In this document: positions 10,766-19,390 of the stretch, one piece after another | Layout: the number at the start of each line of letters is the position of its first letter | Numbering within the stretch: the first letter of the stretch is position 1 | DNA from: Pseudorhodobacter antarcticus | GTDB lineage: Bacteria > Pseudomonadota > Alphaproteobacteria > Rhodobacterales > Rhodobacteraceae | NCBI GenBank assembly: GCA_945860375.1 | Contig: CAMAQR010000038.1 | Location: 1-36,146 of the forward strand | Length of the DNA stretch: 36,146 nt | Direction of reading: 5' to 3' | The notes under the pieces: model-generated | Seen by the model: the letters and a program-made list of their open reading frames with translations, nothing else | What the model was told of the DNA's origin: nothing | Databases searched by the model: none | Program-made: the position numbers and the translations under genes

Positions 10766-11674
10766 TTAGGCTTTCTGCACCTTTACGCGGCTTCCCGCCG
10801 GAAGCGCCACATCGCCATGTACCACCAACCGGTCCGCCGCCATCAATTCCGACAACCAAAGCGCGAGCGCCACAGCTTCGCGGCCATGCGGCCCATCGAC
10901 GGCGTCCAGCACCAGTTTGGACGGCGCCCAGACAATCATCTGGTGGCGCTTGATGTTCCAGTCGATCTCGGTCCGCGTCGCCACCACCACACAGCGCGGA
11001 TCGCGCGCGGCCAATGCCCAGGCGTTCTGCTCTATCGCCAGCAGGTCCACCCGGCGTTGCGTTGGCTTGTGCCCGGTTTGCGGGCGGGGAAGATCGGGCA
11101 GCCCCACCGTCAAAATCACCGGCATCCCTTGCGACTGCAATGCGTCAAGGCGCGCCGACAGGTCCGCAGAGGCAATCGTGGCATTGTCGAGATAGGCCAC
11201 CAAAGGATGCACCGCCGCCTCTTGCCCGTCCTGCCCCATCACCTTTACGGCCACCTCGGCCCGGCTGCGCACGATTTCTACGCCCAGTTTGTACGGCCCG
11301 ATGTCCAGCTTTTCGATGCGCACGAACACCCGCATCGCTTGGGGTTCGGCCAGAATGCGTTCGGCCAGCCGTTCGGCCAAAGTCTCCAGCAGGTTCAGCC
11401 GTTCGGCGGCCAGTTCGGTGGCTATCGCTTCGGTCAGAGTGTCATAGGACAAGATCAGATCGACGTCATCGTTCAGGGGCTGCACCGCCGGGCGCACCTC
11501 GACCACCATGTTGAACATCACACGCTGGCTGTGGCCACGTTCTTTCTGAAACGCCCCGATTTCCACCGCCACAATGTGGTCGCGCAGGCTGATGCGGTCG
11601 CGCGGATCCGCCGTGGCCGAAGCCAATGAGCGTTCTTCGGGATGGGCAAAGGCAAGCCCGATGTCGCTGGTCAT
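10766..11674 (-). CDS. folB: Dihydroneopterin aldolase with C-terminal extension
   Basis: A 302-residue protein. About residues 20-145 match FolB (DRISLRDHIVAVEIGAFQKERG, with LSYDTLTEAI and LNLLETLAERLAERIL), which cleaves 7,8-dihydroneopterin to 6-hydroxymethyl-dihydropterin and glycolaldehyde. FolB alone is normally about 120 residues. The remaining roughly 150 residues (from about YLDNATIASADL, with WALAARDPRCVVVATRTEIDW) form an additional domain I do not recognise. The ATG at 11674 sits right after a GGGGGG ribosome binding site, while an upstream in-frame TTG at 11686 would overlap that site. It heads the folB-folP-glmM operon. A pterin-related role for the extension is inferred from context only. 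Confidence 0.9.
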   Translation of the reverse strand: MTSDIGLAFAHPEERSLASATADPRDRISLRDHIVAVEIGAFQKERGHSQRVMFNMVVEVRPAVQPLNDDVDLILSYDTLTEAIATELAAERLNLLETLAERLAERILAEPQAMRVFVRIEKLDIGPYKLGVEIVRSRAEVAVKVMGQDGQEAAVHPLVAYLDNATIASADLSARLDALQSQGMPVILTVGLPDLPRPQTGHKPTQRRVDLLAIEQNAWALAARDPRCVVVATRTEIDWNIKRHQMIVWAPSKLVLDAVDGPHGREAVALALWLSELMAADRLVVHGDVALPAGSRVKVQKA

Positions 11675-11771
11675 GATGCCCCCCAAGGCGCCCGAAACAC
11701 GAAGGGCAAGCTACTGCCCACCCCCGTTCGACCTTTGCCCGAAGGCGACACCCCACGCAAGGGGCGCGACG

Positions 11772-12461
11772 TCAGGGCTGACGATAGAACAGATGCGCGC
11801 CAATCGCGGCGGTCTGCGGAAAACGCTTGGCCCAGCTTGGACGCACGGCGCGGGTGTGGAAATGCGTGGCCCCGGCAGTCAACGCGCGCGGCGCGCCATC
11901 CAGCATCACCCGTGCGATCCGTCCGGCAACCTCAGCGGCCTCCTCGTCCTGCATCACATCGCGCGCACCGTCGCAATTATAGGAGAACTGACAGCTGCCG
12001 CCCCCGCTTTGGCCAACGACGCCGCAAACGGTTTTCGGATAGGCCGGGCTGTCGACGCGGTTCAAGATCACCTCGGCCACCGCAAACTGACCCTTCAGGG
12101 TTTCGCCACGGGCCTCAAAGTAAAGCGCGGTTTTCAGGCACTGCCATTGTTGATCGCCCGCAGGTTCAGCTTGGGTGTACAGCCAAGCGGCGCTGTATTC
12201 GATCAGCTTGGGTGCTGCGGGCTTTCCCGCCTTGCGGCCTGATGTCTGAGGCTCCGACTTTGGCCCCACCGCCATCGCGGTGAGTTTGGCATCAGAGATG
12301 GCGTCAACGGTTTTGTGTTCTGCCCCAAAGAGTGAGGCAAATTGTGTGCCAATCAGGCTGGTCGGATCGTTGGATCGGCTCACCGTCACATCGGCGTAGG
12401 CCGCCCCGCTAAGGACGCAAAGCGCCGCAAGGGCGTTCGTCCAGGCTTGGTGCAAGCGCAT
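11772..12461 (-). CDS. Secreted SleB-type cell-wall hydrolase
   Basis: A 229-residue periplasmic protein. Residues 1-23 form a Sec signal peptide (LAALCVLSGAAYA then D). The C-terminal domain (about 105-228) is Hydrolase_2/SleB-like, with ALYFEARGE carrying the presumed catalytic Glu, FAVAEVILNRVDSPAYPKTVCGVV, CQFSYNCDG and a terminal HFHTRAVRPSWA. It is expected to be a lytic transglycosylase or muramidase acting on peptidoglycan in cell-wall remodelling. Both cysteine-containing conserved strands are present. It is monocistronic, with its start about 190 bp from the convergent end of the PPDK-like gene. Confidence 0.88.
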   Translation of the reverse strand: MRLHQAWTNALAALCVLSGAAYADVTVSRSNDPTSLIGTQFASLFGAEHKTVDAISDAKLTAMAVGPKSEPQTSGRKAGKPAAPKLIEYSAAWLYTQAEPAGDQQWQCLKTALYFEARGETLKGQFAVAEVILNRVDSPAYPKTVCGVVGQSGGGSCQFSYNCDGARDVMQDEEAAEVAGRIARVMLDGAPRALTAGATHFHTRAVRPSWAKRFPQTAAIGAHLFYRQP

Positions 12462-12584
12462 TGTCTAATGGTCCCGGTTGTTTCAACGCCAGTCTTTCAG
12501 GTGCCACAGAGCACAGCTTTGCGACGAAAGACGGGGGTACCGAAGGAATCCCGGACTGGCTACCCAAGTGGCAAAATTGCAACG

Positions 12585-12610
12585 AAATCCGCCCACGTCT
12601 AAGCGGATTT
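12585..12610 (-). terminator. Probable hairpin terminator of the PPDK-like gene
   Basis: AAATCCGC at 12585-12592 pairs with GCGGATTT at 12603-12610 around a 10-nt loop, 45 bases past the stop codon of the minus-strand PPDK-like gene. The T-tract is short (TTT), so efficiency is uncertain. Confidence 0.5.
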
Positions 12611-12654
12611 CCGCCAAAACGGTTAAGAGTTCACATTCACTTCGGGCGACAACA

Positions 12655-15210
12655 TCAAGATACTGTTGTATTTTTTGACATATCCACACGATCGGCCAAA
12701 GCCAGATGAGCGGCCGCAAGTCGCGCCAAAGGCACCCGATAGGGCGAGCAAGACACATAATCAAAGCCAGCCTTGCGGCAAAAGTCGATTGATTCGGGGT
12801 TGCCGCCATGCTCTCCGCAGATCGACAGCGTCAAGTCGGCACGGGTGGCGCGACCGCGTTCTGCACCGATGTGCAGCAACTCGCCCACCCCGTCGACGTC
12901 CAAAATGTGGAACGGATCTTCGGGGAAAACGCCCTGCTGCACATAGGTGTTCATGAAACGCCCGGCATCATCGCGCGACAACCCGTAGGTCATCTGGGTC
13001 AGGTCATTGGTGCCAAATGACAAAAACGCCGCATGCTGCGCAATCTCACCCGCCCGCAAAGCCGCCCTTGGCGTTTCCACCATGACGCCCAGTTTGAAGT
13101 CGAAATCCACGCCCGACTTCACCCGCACCGCCGCCGCAACCGCGTCGATATGGGTCTGGACCAACTCCACCTCACGCCGTGCCGACACCAGCGGGATCAT
13201 GATTTCGGGCACCACCGGCTTGCCCTTGCGGGCCAGGTCCACCGTCGCCTCAAAGATCGCCTGCGCCTGCATGGCATAGATTTCCGGCAAGACCACGCCC
13301 AGACGGACGCCGCGCATGCCCAGCATCGGGTTGAATTCTGCCAAAGCCTCGGCCCGGCGCACCACGTCGGACAGCGGTTTGTCCAAAGCCTCGGCCAGTT
13401 CGCGCAGACCCTCGCGGGTTTGGGGCAGAAATTCGTGCAAGGGCGGGTCAAACAGGCGGATGCAGACCGGCAGGCCCGCCATGATTTCGAACAGTTGGAC
13501 AAAGTCGGCCCGTTGCATCGGCAACAGCCGCGCCAAGGCCGCGGCGCGGTCTTTGGACGTATCCGCGAAGATCATCTCGCGCATCACCACAAGGCGGTCT
13601 TCGTCGAAAAACATATGCTCGGTACGGCACAGGCCAATGCCCTGCGCCTCAAACTGCCGGGCGGTGGCGGCGTCCGCCGGAGTGTCGGCATTGGCGCGGA
13701 TGCCGATGTCGCGGAAAGTGTCGGCCCAGCCCAGCAGTTTGCGAAAGGCATCATCCAGGGCCGGGGCCAGCATTTCGGCAGCCCCCACCAGCACTTCGCC
13801 CTTGGTGCCGTCGACCGTCACCAGATCACCCTCGGCAAAGGTGCGACCATCGGCCGAGATCAGACGTTTCTCTTTAAAATCAAGCCGAAGGCCGGTTGCC
13901 CCCACCACGCAAGGCACGCCCAAACCGCGTGCGATCACCGCAGCATGGCTGGTCACACCGCCACGTTCGGTCAGCACGCCCACCGCCGAATGCATGCCGC
14001 GGATGTCCTCGGGCGCGGTTTCACGACGCACCAGAATGCACGGTTCGCCCCGCGCCGCCGAAGCTTGCGCCGCCTGCGACGAAAACACGATCCGCCCCAC
14101 AGCAGCACCGGGCGAGGCGGCGATGCCCTTGGCAAACACATCCCGCGCCGCCCGCGTGTCGACCTGCGGGTGCAGCATCTCCGACAGGGCGCGCGGCTCC
14201 ACCCGCAACACCGCCTCTTCGCGGCTGATCACACCGTCATCGGCCAAGGACACCGCGATTTTCAACCCGGCGCGCGCAGAACGCGCGACCTTGATCGCAT
14301 CCAGAACCGACAGCTTGCCGTCCTCAATGGTGAACTCGATCTGCATTTCTTCGCGCAGACGTTGACGGCATGCGGCCCCATGCCGCAGCAGGTCGGCAAA
14401 GGTGTCGGGCGCGATGTCTTCCAGCGATGGGCCACGCTTGTCGCGAGTCAGATAGATTGCATCGGTCTTTTTCAGCGCGTCACGGCCCTGACTTTGGCCC
14501 AGATAGCGCCCGGTGATCTGCGGCAAGCCCGTCACCGGATCAATGAACTGGATGACGCCAGAGCCGGAAATCCCCTGCCCGATGCCCTGCGCCATTTCCT
14601 GAACCACCAGACCCAAAGCCGCCTCGGTGGGCGCGCCCTTGGCTTGGCGCAGCAGGCGGGCCGACGTGCCCTCCCACGCGCGGGCCATTGACCGCAGCAC
14701 CTCGGACAGTTGCTTGGCCGGGTCTTCGGGAAAGGCTTCGTCCATCTCACGCTCGTAATGGCGCAGCGCGTCGCGCAAGCTGTCGGGCGTCGCTATGCCA
14801 GAATCGAACATATCTGGGTCAAGACGGGCGACATGGGTGGCGTAAGCTTGCACAAATCGAAGATAGAGCGCGTCAGCCGCCGCCCGACCCTGCGAGGTGG
14901 TCAGGCGTGCATGCTGGGCGGCGTTCATCCCGATGTTCAGCACCGTGCCGGGGCCACCCCAATCGGGATTCTCGGGTGAAGGGCGCACGGAAATCAGGGG
15001 CATTGGCCCGAAATGCGTCAGGATTGCCACCGCATCCACCGCATGCCCCGCTGCGATGGCGCGCACGGTTTGCGCCGGCAGGGCCACGGTTTCGGGCACC
15101 GGCAGCTCCAGCCGCACCAACCGCTGCAGACATTTCGCGCGCCAGCCATGGGCTGCGGTGCGGATGTCGGCACTGGGGGTGATCTCGGCGAATTCGGCGA
15201 TTTTCTGCAC
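12655..15210 (-). CDS. PPDK-like PEP-utilising phosphotransferase
   Basis: An 851-residue protein related to pyruvate, phosphate dikinase. The central phosphohistidine domain is intact (TERGGVTSHAAVIARG, His422). So is the C-terminal PEP/pyruvate TIM barrel (GIGLCRTEHMFF, PMLGMRGVRLG, GTNDLTQ, and CGEHGG with the catalytic Cys798). The N-terminal ATP-grasp part is poorly conserved. The segment PENPDWGGPGTVLNIGMN replaces the usual MPGMMDTVLNLG-type motif, and the region QEMAQGIGQGISGSGVIQFI replaces the canonical MVFGN..GTGVAFTR. It is therefore either a divergent PPDK or a related PEP-dependent enzyme with an altered nucleotide site; I leave the symbol empty. A strong palindrome pair lies upstream, between it and the glyS end. 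Confidence 0.85.
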   Translation of the reverse strand: MQKIAEFAEITPSADIRTAAHGWRAKCLQRLVRLELPVPETVALPAQTVRAIAAGHAVDAVAILTHFGPMPLISVRPSPENPDWGGPGTVLNIGMNAAQHARLTTSQGRAAADALYLRFVQAYATHVARLDPDMFDSGIATPDSLRDALRHYEREMDEAFPEDPAKQLSEVLRSMARAWEGTSARLLRQAKGAPTEAALGLVVQEMAQGIGQGISGSGVIQFIDPVTGLPQITGRYLGQSQGRDALKKTDAIYLTRDKRGPSLEDIAPDTFADLLRHGAACRQRLREEMQIEFTIEDGKLSVLDAIKVARSARAGLKIAVSLADDGVISREEAVLRVEPRALSEMLHPQVDTRAARDVFAKGIAASPGAAVGRIVFSSQAAQASAARGEPCILVRRETAPEDIRGMHSAVGVLTERGGVTSHAAVIARGLGVPCVVGATGLRLDFKEKRLISADGRTFAEGDLVTVDGTKGEVLVGAAEMLAPALDDAFRKLLGWADTFRDIGIRANADTPADAATARQFEAQGIGLCRTEHMFFDEDRLVVMREMIFADTSKDRAAALARLLPMQRADFVQLFEIMAGLPVCIRLFDPPLHEFLPQTREGLRELAEALDKPLSDVVRRAEALAEFNPMLGMRGVRLGVVLPEIYAMQAQAIFEATVDLARKGKPVVPEIMIPLVSARREVELVQTHIDAVAAAVRVKSGVDFDFKLGVMVETPRAALRAGEIAQHAAFLSFGTNDLTQMTYGLSRDDAGRFMNTYVQQGVFPEDPFHILDVDGVGELLHIGAERGRATRADLTLSICGEHGGNPESIDFCRKAGFDYVSCSPYRVPLARLAAAHLALADRVDMSKNTTVS

Positions 15211-15284
15211 TGCGGCACCTTTGGTTTGCAGGCGCAGGATACACAGGGGGCGGCGTGGTGCAAGCTTTGATGGGGCGGAAGAGT

Positions 15285-15298
15285 GGGGGCTAGCCCCC
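15285..15298. repeat. 14-bp palindrome GGGGGCTAGCCCCC
   Basis: A perfect 14-bp palindrome two bases from the 30-bp palindrome at 15301-15330. Together they occupy most of the glyS/ppdK intergenic space. See the adjoining entry. Confidence 0.7.
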
Positions 15299-15300
15299 TA

Positions 15301-15330
15301 GCCTGATTTTTCCAATTGGAAAAATCAGGC
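15301..15330. repeat. 30-bp perfect palindrome, probable terminator or intergenic repeat
   Basis: A perfect 30-bp palindrome with 15-bp arms (GCCTGATTTTTCCAA and its complement) and no spacer. As RNA it would fold into a long hairpin with an A/T-rich tip. It lies 35 bp past the glyS stop (minus strand) and upstream of the PPDK-like gene. It could terminate glyS, or be one unit of an interspersed REP-like family. Confidence 0.7.
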
Positions 15331-15364
15331 CTGCCCCCAGGATAGTTTTACCAATGTGAAAGCC

Positions 15365-17824
15365 TTAGCCGTCGAGTTTGGTCAGGTCGGCCACGCCCGC
15401 ACAGATGCTGCGGATGCGGTGCAACAGGTTCAGCCGGTTGCGGCGGGTGATCGGGTTGTCACTGTTCACTTGTACAGATGTAAAGAACGCGTCGATGGGC
15501 GCGCGCAGGGTGGCCATGGCGGTCATGGCACTGGCGAAATCTTCGGATTTCATCGCCGGGGTGATGAGGGCTTCGGCGGTGTCGAGGGCGGTGAAAAGCG
15601 CGCGTTCTGCGTCGGTTTCGGCGAACTTCGGATCGGCGCCGTAAGAGTATTCGACGCCGTCCTTGGTTTCCGCCTGCGTCAGGATGGTGTTGGCACGTTT
15701 GAAGCCGGCCAACATGTTGGGGCCGTCTTCGGTTTTCAGAAAGGCGGCGAGGGCCTGCGCGCGGTTGACGAGCAGCGTCAGGTCGTCATTGCCGGGCATG
15801 GCAAGGCAGGCGTCGATGACGTCGTGACGGATGCCTTGGTCTTTGAGGAAGACCTTGAGGCGGTCGTGGAAGAAGGCGAGGAGGTCTGAAGCTGCCGCCT
15901 CAACGAACGCGATGTTCAACGCTTCTCGCGGTTGGACACTAATGTGCCCATCATAACTGGCTTCTTCAAGTTCCACTATATCGTTGTAAACACTATTGAA
16001 CTTGGAATGAAGCTCCGCAAGTTCCTCGATATCGCGGCGCGCAAAACCATATTTAATCTCGTGTTCCGTGATTTCCTCAAAACGCGGCACCCTATATCCG
16101 TGCTGCCCATAATGCATGCCCAGTTCACTCAAGCCTGGATATGCTTCGTTTGCAAAGGCACGCGTCAACATGATGCCTGCAACTCCAAATTCGGTTAACT
16201 TCGCCTCAATTTCGTGGAATTGCTCCCAGCCCCAATCGTCAATAGGGTCGGTCAACATGGCGCGAGTCATACTCTTAAGGAACGCATGGAGACAAACCGC
16301 TTGAAAGAAAATCTGGCGAAGGTTCAATCGAACCCCATTCCCCACAATCAACCGAATAACCCCCAGCGCCGCGCGGCGCAGCGCAAATGGGTCCTTGCTC
16401 CCGGTCGGCTTCTCGTCAATCGCCCAGAACCCCGTCAGGGTGTCGATCTTGTCGGCCAGTGCCACGGCGACCGAAACTGCATCACTCGGCACGGTGTCGG
16501 TTGGACCCAGCGGCGAGTAGTGGTCGCGGGCGGCCAGCGCCACGGCTTCGGGCAAGCCAGCGGCGCGGGCGTAATACATGCCCATCAGGCCTTGAAGTTC
16601 GGGGAATTCGCCGACCATGGCGGAGCGCAGGTCGGCTTTGGCGAGTTGGGCGGCTTGTTCGGCCAAGTCGGCATCGGCACCGACCAAGGGGGCGATTTCA
16701 CGGGCAAGGGCCGCGATGCGGGTGATGCGGTCGGACTGGCTGCCAAGTCTGTTGTGGAAGGTGACGGATTTCAGACCGTCGAGCCATTCCACCATCGGTT
16801 TTTCGGGGTTGGCCTTGGCAACCCGCAAGTCATTGTCATAAAAAAATTTCGCGTCCGACAGCCGCGCCGACAGCACCTTCTGGTTGCCCTTCAGGATGGT
16901 CGCGCCATGGTCCACCGGATCGGTGTTGGCCACGGTCACAAACCCTTCGATCCGCCCGGTTTTCGGGTTTTTGACCGAGAAGAATTTCTGATGTTCCTTC
17001 ATCGAGGTCTGCAACACCTCGGGCGGCAGGTCCAGAAACGCATCGGCGATCCGGCCCATCAGCGGCACCGGCCATTCGACCAAGCCCGCCACTTCGGCCA
17101 GCAAACCGGCGTCGGACACCACTTCCATCCCGGCGGCGAAGGCGAGGTTTTGCGCGCCCTGCCAGATCGCGGCCTCCCGCTCGGCCGACTCCAGCACCAC
17201 GAAATTGCGCTTCAGTTTCAAGGCGTAGTCGTCGAAATTGTGAACAGCGAAGGCCCCTGCCCCCAGAAATCTGTGGCCTTGGGTGATGTTGTCAGCCGTG
17301 ATGCCATCGACCGACACAGGCACAACCGTGCTGCCACCCTCATCCGACAGGATGCACAGGATGGATTGCAGCGGGCGGACCCAGCGCAAGGAACCCGAAC
17401 CCCAACGCATGGATTTCGGCCAAGGGAAGTTGCGGATGGTGGTTTCCAGCACTTCGGCAATGATCTCGGCCGCCGCGCGACCGGGCTTTTCGATCACGGC
17501 ATAAAGGGTTTCGCCCTTTTTGTCCGCACGCCGCTCCAACTGGTCCAAAGTCAGGCCGGTGGAGCGCAAGAAACCCTCAATCGCGGCTTGGGGCGCGGTG
17601 GCACTTGGTCCCTTGCGTTCTTCGCGCACCGGACGGCTTTCCGTCATCAGCCCCTCAATCGCCAGCACCAGACGGCGCGGCGTGGAAAACGCCCCTGCCC
17701 CGGCATAAGTCAGACCAGCCTCAACCAAGCCATGCGTCACCATGGATTGCAAATCCGCGCGGGCGCGGGCCTGCATCCGGGCCGGGATTTCCTCGGAGAA
17801 GAGTTCGATCAGCAGGTCGGGCAT
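15365..17824 (-). CDS. glyS: Glycine-tRNA ligase, beta subunit (with a low-GC insertion)
   Basis: An 819-residue beta subunit of the bacterial alpha2-beta2 glycyl-tRNA synthetase, which binds tRNA and supports the catalytic alpha subunit. Recognised by LLIELFSEEIPARM at the N-terminus, TPRRLVLAI, FLDLPPEVLQTSMKEHQKFF, RLSDAKFFYDNDL, LGSQSDRITRIA and LLAFFHDRLKVFLKDQGIRHDVIDA, with the anticodon-binding domain at the C-terminus. The usual length is about 690-750. Here roughly 140 residues (about 505-646) sit between RLNLRQ and DLLAFFHDRLK, where E. coli has about 20. That DNA (about 15890-16312) is visibly AT-richer than the flanks but stays in frame. The start is contiguous with the stop of the DUF6446 gene, in the glyQ-DUF6446-glyS operon. 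Confidence 0.95.
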   Translation of the reverse strand: MPDLLIELFSEEIPARMQARARADLQSMVTHGLVEAGLTYAGAGAFSTPRRLVLAIEGLMTESRPVREERKGPSATAPQAAIEGFLRSTGLTLDQLERRADKKGETLYAVIEKPGRAAAEIIAEVLETTIRNFPWPKSMRWGSGSLRWVRPLQSILCILSDEGGSTVVPVSVDGITADNITQGHRFLGAGAFAVHNFDDYALKLKRNFVVLESAEREAAIWQGAQNLAFAAGMEVVSDAGLLAEVAGLVEWPVPLMGRIADAFLDLPPEVLQTSMKEHQKFFSVKNPKTGRIEGFVTVANTDPVDHGATILKGNQKVLSARLSDAKFFYDNDLRVAKANPEKPMVEWLDGLKSVTFHNRLGSQSDRITRIAALAREIAPLVGADADLAEQAAQLAKADLRSAMVGEFPELQGLMGMYYARAAGLPEAVALAARDHYSPLGPTDTVPSDAVSVAVALADKIDTLTGFWAIDEKPTGSKDPFALRRAALGVIRLIVGNGVRLNLRQIFFQAVCLHAFLKSMTRAMLTDPIDDWGWEQFHEIEAKLTEFGVAGIMLTRAFANEAYPGLSELGMHYGQHGYRVPRFEEITEHEIKYGFARRDIEELAELHSKFNSVYNDIVELEEASYDGHISVQPREALNIAFVEAAASDLLAFFHDRLKVFLKDQGIRHDVIDACLAMPGNDDLTLLVNRAQALAAFLKTEDGPNMLAGFKRANTILTQAETKDGVEYSYGADPKFAETDAERALFTALDTAEALITPAMKSEDFASAMTAMATLRAPIDAFFTSVQVNSDNPITRRNRLNLLHRIRSICAGVADLTKLDG

Positions 17825-18298
17825 TTAAGGCTCCACTTTCGGAGAAAGCTGGTGCCACGCAAAGGCGCGGCCATCGGGGAAAACGGCGACAACGCGGTCC
17901 ACTTGCGGGGCGATGCTGGCTTGCGAGAGAAAGGCAATCGCCTCACCCTTTTCCAGCGCCTCGCCAATTTCGGCGGCATCAAAGCAGCTGAACCAAGTCG
18001 GCGCGATCAGTGGCACCGCGCCGTCATAGGTCTTGTAGGTTTCGGTCAGCGTGGCCTGTGACATCGGCGTGTGGAAACAGGCGCGAAAGCGCAGCGGGGA
18101 CGAGTCTGCGTCAATGCCTTCAATGCCCTCGACCAGAATGGCTTCGGGCAGGCCGGATTCGATCAGAGTCAGGCGGATCTCATTGCCCGTCTGAAACGCC
18201 GCCGGGGTGTAGAAGGCGTATTCCTGCAGCCAATACATGGCGATCCCGGCGATGGCGGCGACAATCACGACAAACCCACCGACGACCTTGCCATTCAC
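17825..18298 (-). CDS. DUF6446-like membrane-anchored protein between glyQ and glyS
   Basis: A 157-residue protein with one N-terminal transmembrane helix ([21 protein letters not shown], about 4-24) followed by a soluble, presumably periplasmic domain with two cysteines (RFRACFHTP and WFSCFDAAE). Its start overlaps the glyQ stop by 4 nt, and its stop abuts the glyS start, so the three genes are translationally coupled. I associate this position in Rhodobacterales with DUF6446; the family name is from memory. Function unknown. The tight coupling to glyQS may only reflect operon placement. Confidence 0.8.
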   Translation of the reverse strand: MNGKVVGGFVVIVAAIAGIAMYWLQEYAFYTPAAFQTGNEIRLTLIESGLPEAILVEGIEGIDADSSPLRFRACFHTPMSQATLTETYKTYDGAVPLIAPTWFSCFDAAEIGEALEKGEAIAFLSQASIAPQVDRVVAVFPDGRAFAWHQLSPKVEP

Positions 18299-19221
18299 GC
18301 GTCCGCCCCCGCTTCGGTTTGCCGGAAAGCATCAGCGCATTTCTTGGCCAGCGCGCGGACGCGGCCGATATAGGCTTGGCGTTCGGTGACGGAGATCACG
18401 CCGCGCGCGTCGAGCAGGTTGAACAGGTGACTGGCCTTGATGGTTTGGTCATAGGCCGGGTGCACCATGATGATGCGCTTGCCAGATTTCGGATCATCGG
18501 GGGCAAAGTCCAGCAGGCGCTGGCATTCCGCCTCGGCATGTTTGAAATGCTCCAGCAGCATCTCCGTGTCGGCACCGTCGAAGTTGTGACGGGAGTATTC
18601 TTCCTCGGTCTGGCGGAAAATATCGCCATAGGTCAGAGGGATCGGCGATTGCGGATCGTTGAACGGCATGTCCATGACATGATCGACGCCCAGCACATAC
18701 ATTGCCAGACGCTCCAATCCGTAGGTCAGTTCGCCCGAAACGGGGCGGCAATCATGGCCACCAACCTGCTGGAAATAAGTGAACTGCGACACTTCCATGC
18801 CGTCACACCAAATCTCCCAGCCCAAGCCCCAAGCGCCCAGCGTCGGGCTTTCCCAGTCATCCTCGACAAAGCGGATGTCATGCAGGCTGGCGTCGATGCC
18901 GATGGCTTGCAATGACCCAAGATACAGATCTTGCAGGTTCGGCGGCGAGGGTTTGATGATCACCTGATATTGGTAATAGTGCTGCAAGCGGTTCGGGTTT
19001 TCACCATAGCGCCCGTCAGTGGGGCGACGTGAGGGCTGCACATAGGCGGCAGCCCAAGGTTTGGACCCCAAACTGCGCAACGTGGTGGCCGGGTGAAAGG
19101 TGCCCGCACCGACCTCCATGTCGTAAGGCTGCAAAATCGCGCAGCCCTGTGCGGCCCAATAGGACTGCAGGCGCAGGATGATCTCTTGGAACGACCGGGG
19201 CGGTGAGACGGCGTCAGTCAT
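18295..19221 (-). CDS. glyQ: Glycine-tRNA ligase, alpha subunit
   Basis: A 308-residue catalytic class II subunit that activates glycine and charges tRNA-Gly together with GlyS. Diagnostic stretches: [17 protein letters not shown] near the N-terminus, [16 protein letters not shown] (about 36-51), [28 protein letters not shown] (motif 2 region), [21 protein letters not shown] and the motif 3 region [13 protein letters not shown]. The ATG at 19221 is conserved in position, right before the SFQEIIL helix. It is first in the glyQ-DUF6446-glyS operon, divergent from the pseudoprotease gene. Confidence 0.98.
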   Translation of the reverse strand: MTDAVSPPRSFQEIILRLQSYWAAQGCAILQPYDMEVGAGTFHPATTLRSLGSKPWAAAYVQPSRRPTDGRYGENPNRLQHYYQYQVIIKPSPPNLQDLYLGSLQAIGIDASLHDIRFVEDDWESPTLGAWGLGWEIWCDGMEVSQFTYFQQVGGHDCRPVSGELTYGLERLAMYVLGVDHVMDMPFNDPQSPIPLTYGDIFRQTEEEYSRHNFDGADTEMLLEHFKHAEAECQRLLDFAPDDPKSGKRIIMVHPAYDQTIKASHLFNLLDARGVISVTERQAYIGRVRALAKKCADAFRQTEAGADA

Positions 19222-19390
19222 GGCAAACCTGTCAAACGGGGGTCTGGAAAGTCAACCCTTCCATAGGCAAGACCCGGCCAAGGGTCAATGCGGCGCAGCA
19301 TCCGGGTACCGAAAGGGCGTGGCATCCGCCAAAGGCTCTGTTAGGTTCGGAGAAATTGGCCGCAGGCGATACAGTGACAAGGTTGAACGG

